Source of the DNA: JASLDZ01 sp964244065
GTDB lineage: Bacteria; Pseudomonadota; Alphaproteobacteria; Caulobacterales; Caulobacteraceae
NCBI GenBank assembly: GCA_964244065.1
Contig: CAXTHH010000002.1
Location: 372,001 to 436,000, forward strand
Reading direction: 5' to 3'
Length of the DNA stretch: 64,000 bases
Shown here: piece by piece, positions 60,608 to 64,000 of the stretch
How the letters are laid out: each line of letters opens with the position of its first letter
Numbering within the stretch: position 1 is the first letter of the stretch
Made by a program: the position numbers and the translations under genes
The notes under the pieces: generated by a model
What the model saw: the letters and a program-made list of their open reading frames with translations, nothing else
Databases searched by the model: none
What the model was told of the DNA's origin: nothing

Positions 60608-61201
60608 TCAGCGGCTTGCGCGCGGAGCTCCGGCGCGCAGCAACCGGCGCCCTGTCCATCGCATCAGGCGGGTGGCGGCGAGATAGAGGATCACGGCGAT
60701 CGCCAGGGCTACGGGCGTGATCCACAAACCAAGATGCTCCACCGCGCCCGCCGGCGGCGCGCTGAGGAAACCGACCGCGAAGAGATGCGGGCCGGTCCAT
60801 GCGCCTACATTCGCCGGCGCGATCGGCTTCAGGGCTGCGACGGCGGCGAAGGCCAGCGCGAAGGCGTAGAGCAGCAGCGCGGTCGTCACAGAGATCAGCA
60901 CCGCCAAGCTCCGGGAGGCGCGCGCCAGCAGAGACGCGAGCAGCCTCGCCGGGGAGCTGCGGTGCAGCGCGCCGACCAGCTCCGCGTCTTCCACGAACAC
61001 GCGTGCGTAGTCGATCGGGTCGCCGAGCGCCGCCAGCGCTGAGCTGAGGGCGTCCTGTCCTGCTGCGCCCCGCTCCGCCAAGTGGCCGCGCACCTCGTCG
61101 ACAAGCGCTCGGCGGTGGTCCGACGGGAGCGGCGCCAACGCTTGGGCGAAGCGCGCGAGGAAAGGCTCGGCGTCGATCGGTGCGCGTTCTGTGTTGGTCA
61201 T
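60608..61201 (-). CDS. HAAS-domain membrane protein, partner of PadR regulator
   Basis: 197 residues from the ATG at 61201 (MTNTERAPIDAEPFLARFAQ). An N-terminal helical domain (ALAPLPSDHRRALVDEVRGH, AERGAAGQDALSSALAALGD) of the HAAS/DUF1700 type is followed by two or three membrane spans (LAVLISVTTALLLYAFALAF, LGLWITPVALAIAVILYLAA). Such proteins are encoded with PadR repressors and probably act as their membrane-linked partners. It overlaps the PadR gene by 4 bp. Confidence 0.75.
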   Translation of the reverse strand: MTNTERAPIDAEPFLARFAQALAPLPSDHRRALVDEVRGHLAERGAAGQDALSSALAALGDPIDYARVFVEDAELVGALHRSSPARLLASLLARASRSLAVLISVTTALLLYAFALAFAAVAALKPIAPANVGAWTGPHLFAVGFLSAPPAGAVEHLGLWITPVALAIAVILYLAATRLMRWTGRRLLRAGAPRASR

Positions 61202-61548
61202 CGCTGTTGCTCCACGACGGCGTTCATGGCGGCCGAAAAGCTGCACCAGGCGGCGGTCATGGCCGGCAGCGCCGCTGCGCCCTCCCTGGTCAGCTGATAG
61301 TATTTGCGCGGGTGGGCGCCCTGGTCGGTGACCCAGCGCGACGCGAGCCGCCCCTCGCGCTCCAGACGGCTCAGAAGCGGGTAGAGCGCGCCTTCCGACA
61401 CGATCTCGCCAGCCTTGTTCACGCCGTCCAGGATTTCGAGGCCGTAGCGCTCTCGCGCTGCGACGAGCGACATCACCGCGAGCTCCGCGGCCCCTTTGCG
61501 CAACTGCGCCGCCCAAGAAGACAGATCCATGCCGCCCAACGACGGCAT
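61198..61548 (-). CDS. PadR family transcriptional regulator
   Basis: 116 residues from the ATG at 61548; an ATG at 61530 (MDLSSWAAQLRKG) is also possible and fits family length, but AGGG lies before the first. Winged helix: KGAAELAVMSLVAARERYGL, GEIVSEGALYPLLSRLEREG and ASRWVTDQGAHPRKYYQLTR, the last with the family's P-R-K-Y-Y wing. A short C-terminal dimer helix follows. It probably represses its own operon with the HAAS protein through the palindrome at 61562-61575. Confidence 0.88.
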   Translation of the reverse strand: MPSLGGMDLSSWAAQLRKGAAELAVMSLVAARERYGLEILDGVNKAGEIVSEGALYPLLSRLEREGRLASRWVTDQGAHPRKYYQLTREGAAALPAMTAAWCSFSAAMNAVVEQQR

Positions 61549-61561
61549 GACACCCTGCTAT

Positions 61562-61575
61562 GCAAGTTAACTTGC
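61562..61575. promoter_or_regulatory. Perfect palindrome, candidate PadR operator
   Basis: GCAAGTTAACTTGC is a perfect 14-bp palindrome, AT-rich for this genome, 14 bp upstream of the PadR start. PadR repressors bind such dyads at their own promoters. Confidence 0.65.
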
Positions 61576-61739
61576 GGACAGGTTCACAGCCGTCGTGCCG
61601 GCCCGGGTGCGTGGGCAGCCTTTGGCCGGCCCGCTCGCGCGTCGCCAACCGAGCACTCAGCGCCGGTCCAGGCGTCCGGTGCTGAGCAGCAAGCGAGATT
61701 GCGGTCAGCTCCGCAAAGCTGTCTCGGCAGACCGGCGGG

Positions 61740-63866
61740 TCAGAAGCGCGCCTGCACGCTCAGATAGAAGCTGCGGCCCGCCTCAGGGAAGCCGTCCGTC
61801 AGCTGGTAATTGCGGTCGGTGAGGTTCTGGGCCGCGGCAATCAGTGAAAGGCCGTCGGTGACCGCGTACTCCGCCTGGGCGTTCAGGAGCACGTATTCGC
61901 CAGTCTTGTAGTACCTCAGCGGAGCTATCGTGGTCACCGTCCAGCGCTGGCTCGCGTATTCGACGCTGGGACGCAGCTTCAGGCGCGACAGCGGCCGCCA
62001 GGCGGCGTAGCCGAACAGCTTCACCTCCGGAACGCCCAGCGGGTGGAAGGCGGGGTTGGTCGGGTCGCTCAGCCGGCGGTGAAGCCAGGTGACGTTGCCG
62101 CCGACGTCGAGGGCGCTCGTGGCGCGCCAGGTCGCGGCGGCCTCCGCGCCGTAATACTCGCCGTCGCCCACGTTGCGCGTCTGGGTGACCAGGCCGAAGC
62201 CGTTCACTGTTACGGGGATGGCCAGCAGCGCGTCCTGCAGGTCAGAGTAGAAGACCGCCCCGGAGACGTCGAGGCGCGTCCCGACGGTCGCCTCCACCCC
62301 CACCTCGTAGTTGATTGCGCGTTCGGAGCCGACATCCGGGTTGGGCACGGCCGTGCCCAAGCGCGAGCTGAAGCGCTCGAACAACGTTGGGAGGCGCGCG
62401 CGGTCGGAGACGCTGGCGCGCAGCTTCAGGTCCGGCGAGACGCGCCAGAGCAGCGCCGCCTGCCCGTTCACAGCATCGTTGTTCTTCAGCGCGTAGCTCA
62501 CCGGCAGAAAATCGATCAGGCTGTTGGCGATCGTCGTGCCGGTCACGCTGACGTTGATGTCGCTCGCTTTCTGCAGGTCCGTCCAGTCGTAGGACACGCC
62601 CAGCACGAGATCCAGCGCGGAGGTCAGCTTGGTGCTGTACTCGCCGGCTACCGAGTAGGTCAGCTCGTCGTTCCGCTGCTCGGGCTCGCCATAGGGCGCG
62701 TTGCGCGAAGGATTGCCCGTGGCGGGCGTGCGCACAAAGCCGTCCTGTCGCTCCTTGTGCACGTCTTGGCGCGCGTAGAAGACCCCCTTGAGCGAGCTGG
62801 TGGGCGTCATCGTCCAATTGAGTTCGACGTTCCCGCCGACGGCGTAGTCCTCATAGAAGGAGTTGAACGCCCGCGGCAGCGACTGGGTGGTCTGGCTGGC
62901 GTCGTCGAACGCGGACAGCAGGTTTTCGAAGGTGTTGCGGTACAGGCGCGTGCGCAACGTCAGCGTGTCGGTCAGGCGGGTGCGGCTGAGAAAAGCTAGG
63001 CTGTATGTGTTCCAGTATGGCCAGCTCCAGAAGCGGGTGCTGGCCGTGTCTGTGACGCTGTAGGGCGCGTTCTTCTCGCCTTCAGAGCGGGTGTAGTTCA
63101 GCGAGTATTCGTCCGTCGCGTTTGGCGTCCAACCGACCTTGGCGTTGATGCGCCAGTCCTGTGCATTCGACCGCTCGCGCTCGCCACCGTTCTCCAGGAC
63201 TGTGGGCTGGAAGCTGTCGGATAGAGTGAAGTGATCGCGCTTGGAGTAGGCGCCCGACAGCTGCCAGTACACACGGTCGGAGCGGCCGCCGATCCGGCCG
63301 CTGGTCAGCCACGCCTCGTTGTCACCGGTGCGACTGAAGTATTCGTTCACCTGAAACTCGCCCTCTATCTGCGCGGCCGGCCGGCGCGTCACGAGGTTCA
63401 CCGCACCGCCAATAGAGCCGGGGCCGTCCAGCACGGAGACGTAGCCCTTGCTGACCTGCACCTCGGCGAGATCTGCTGTCAGAAAGCGGCCGAAGTCTAT
63501 GCGGTTGTCGGCCGGAAGGAACACGCGGACGCCGTCCACCGATAGCGTGGTCTGGAACCGGTCAAACCCGCGTACGAAGATCAGCCGCTCGTTGCGCGAA
63601 CCGCCCGTGTTCGAGCTGTTGGCGCCGGGGATGAGGTCCAGCGCCTGGTCGACAGTCTGGCGATTGAACGTCTTCAGCGTCTTGCCGCTGATCGTAGAAC
63701 CGCCCAGGGGAAGGCCCTCGGCGGTGCGGGCGGTCACGCGCAGCTCGCCCAAGGTATAGACGTCGTTCGCCGCAGGGGAGGCGGCCGGGGCGGCCACGAA
63801 CTGGGCGAGCACGGGCGTTGCCGAAAGGCCGACGGCGCAGGCCGCCAGCGCTGATCGAACTCGCAT
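61740..63866 (-). CDS. TonB-dependent outer membrane receptor
   Basis: 708 residues from the ATG at 63866 (MRVRSALAACAVGLSATPVL), which fits a GGGGGT ribosome site better than the GTG two codons upstream. A signal peptide is followed by a TonB box-like DVYTLGELRVTART, the plug domain (TVDQALDLIPGANSSNTGGS, IFVRGFDRFQTTLSVDGVRV, GPGSIGGAVNLVTRRP) and a 22-strand barrel ending AAQNLTDRNYQLTDGFPEAG and SFYLSVQARF with the terminal Phe. It imports a ligand, often an iron chelate or vitamin, using TonB energy. The plug and barrel are complete. No regulator adjoins, so the ligand is open. Confidence 0.92.
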   Translation of the reverse strand: MRVRSALAACAVGLSATPVLAQFVAAPAASPAANDVYTLGELRVTARTAEGLPLGGSTISGKTLKTFNRQTVDQALDLIPGANSSNTGGSRNERLIFVRGFDRFQTTLSVDGVRVFLPADNRIDFGRFLTADLAEVQVSKGYVSVLDGPGSIGGAVNLVTRRPAAQIEGEFQVNEYFSRTGDNEAWLTSGRIGGRSDRVYWQLSGAYSKRDHFTLSDSFQPTVLENGGERERSNAQDWRINAKVGWTPNATDEYSLNYTRSEGEKNAPYSVTDTASTRFWSWPYWNTYSLAFLSRTRLTDTLTLRTRLYRNTFENLLSAFDDASQTTQSLPRAFNSFYEDYAVGGNVELNWTMTPTSSLKGVFYARQDVHKERQDGFVRTPATGNPSRNAPYGEPEQRNDELTYSVAGEYSTKLTSALDLVLGVSYDWTDLQKASDINVSVTGTTIANSLIDFLPVSYALKNNDAVNGQAALLWRVSPDLKLRASVSDRARLPTLFERFSSRLGTAVPNPDVGSERAINYEVGVEATVGTRLDVSGAVFYSDLQDALLAIPVTVNGFGLVTQTRNVGDGEYYGAEAAATWRATSALDVGGNVTWLHRRLSDPTNPAFHPLGVPEVKLFGYAAWRPLSRLKLRPSVEYASQRWTVTTIAPLRYYKTGEYVLLNAQAEYAVTDGLSLIAAAQNLTDRNYQLTDGFPEAGRSFYLSVQARF

Positions 63867-63946
63867 TTTCACCCCCGTTATCTACGGTCGGGAATAGCGG
63901 TCCGTCTGCACCCGGCCTAGTGCGCCGACGCCACGGCTTATCCGGA

Positions 63947-64000
63947 TCAAGGCTCGCCGGAGCCGCGCGGGGGCTCGACTGTCGCCAGGAAGGGCGCCGC
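63947..64000 (-). CDS. C-terminal end of an unidentified protein (cut by window edge)
   Basis: The minus strand from the window edge reads AAPFLATVEPPRGSGEP and stops with TGA at 63947. This short frame is consistent with the end of a minus-strand gene upstream of the receptor gene, 80 bp before its start. Nothing else can be said. Confidence 0.3.
   Translation of the reverse strand, partial: AAPFLATVEPPRGSGEP

Overview
The window is about 64 kb of very GC-rich DNA with dense, short-spaced genes. The gene set points to an alphaproteobacterium of the order Caulobacterales (Caulobacter, Phenylobacterium or a relative). It has a PodJ-type polarity factor, CpdR next to an N-formylglutamate amidohydrolase, a type I secretion system embedded in an N-acetylperosamine O-polysaccharide locus (the layout of the Caulobacter S-layer export locus), a long alphaproteobacterial dCTP deaminase, and a zinc-free L31. 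The species cannot be named from this sequence.

Layout. 1-2.8 kb: 5' part of an ATP-dependent DNA ligase (cut by the window edge), a secreted repeat protein with a peptidoglycan-binding domain, a small conserved ORF and tRNA-Gly(CCC). 2.9-17.7 kb: surface polysaccharide and secretion. One probable minus-strand operon runs type I ABC exporter, HlyD adaptor, perosamine N-acetyltransferase, perosamine synthase, two glycosyltransferases, TolC. It is followed by a second unit: XRE regulator, a 543-residue membrane protein of unknown function, FkbM methyltransferase, glycosyltransferase. No exported substrate gene is present. 17.8-23 kb: methyltransferase, two hypotheticals, dcd, MsbA-like ABC exporter, rpmE. 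23.1-33.3 kb: phosphate region, with phoR-phoU-phoB on minus and pstSCAB on plus, separated by a lipoprotein, an endonuclease/exonuclease/phosphatase-family protein and a phospholipase D. A three-repeat Pho box precedes phoU. 33.3-43.6 kb: TonB-like protein, OmpA lipoprotein, RarD, a serine hydrolase, podJ, GDP-fucose synthase, tRNA-Val, cpdR, N-formylglutamate amidohydrolase, tRNA-Ser(CGA).

43.6-54.2 kb is accessory. A 10.2-kb element is integrated at the 3' end of tRNA-Ser, with an integrase, a prohead protease-capsid fusion, a tape-measure gene broken by two frameshifts, a lower-GC DUF3800-like cargo gene and a cluster of ten GTTCAC/GTGAAC motifs. No terminase, portal or tail-tube gene is recognisable. 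Its right attachment repeat is followed by the last codons of a second, related integrase and by a truncated IS6-family transposase, so a second element probably once sat in tandem.

54.3-64 kb: type II NADH dehydrogenase, a redox cluster (SDR, methyltransferase, glutaredoxin, DCC-family protein, FAD amine-oxidase-like protein), a secreted alpha/beta hydrolase, a PadR regulator with its HAAS-domain membrane partner and a palindromic operator, and a TonB-dependent receptor.

Intergenic DNA is rich in palindromes: a REP-like family at three gene ends, and a roughly 240-bp near-palindrome at 23.2-23.4 kb whose tip holds three abutting triloop hairpins. All function calls come from reading the translated sequence; no database search was run.
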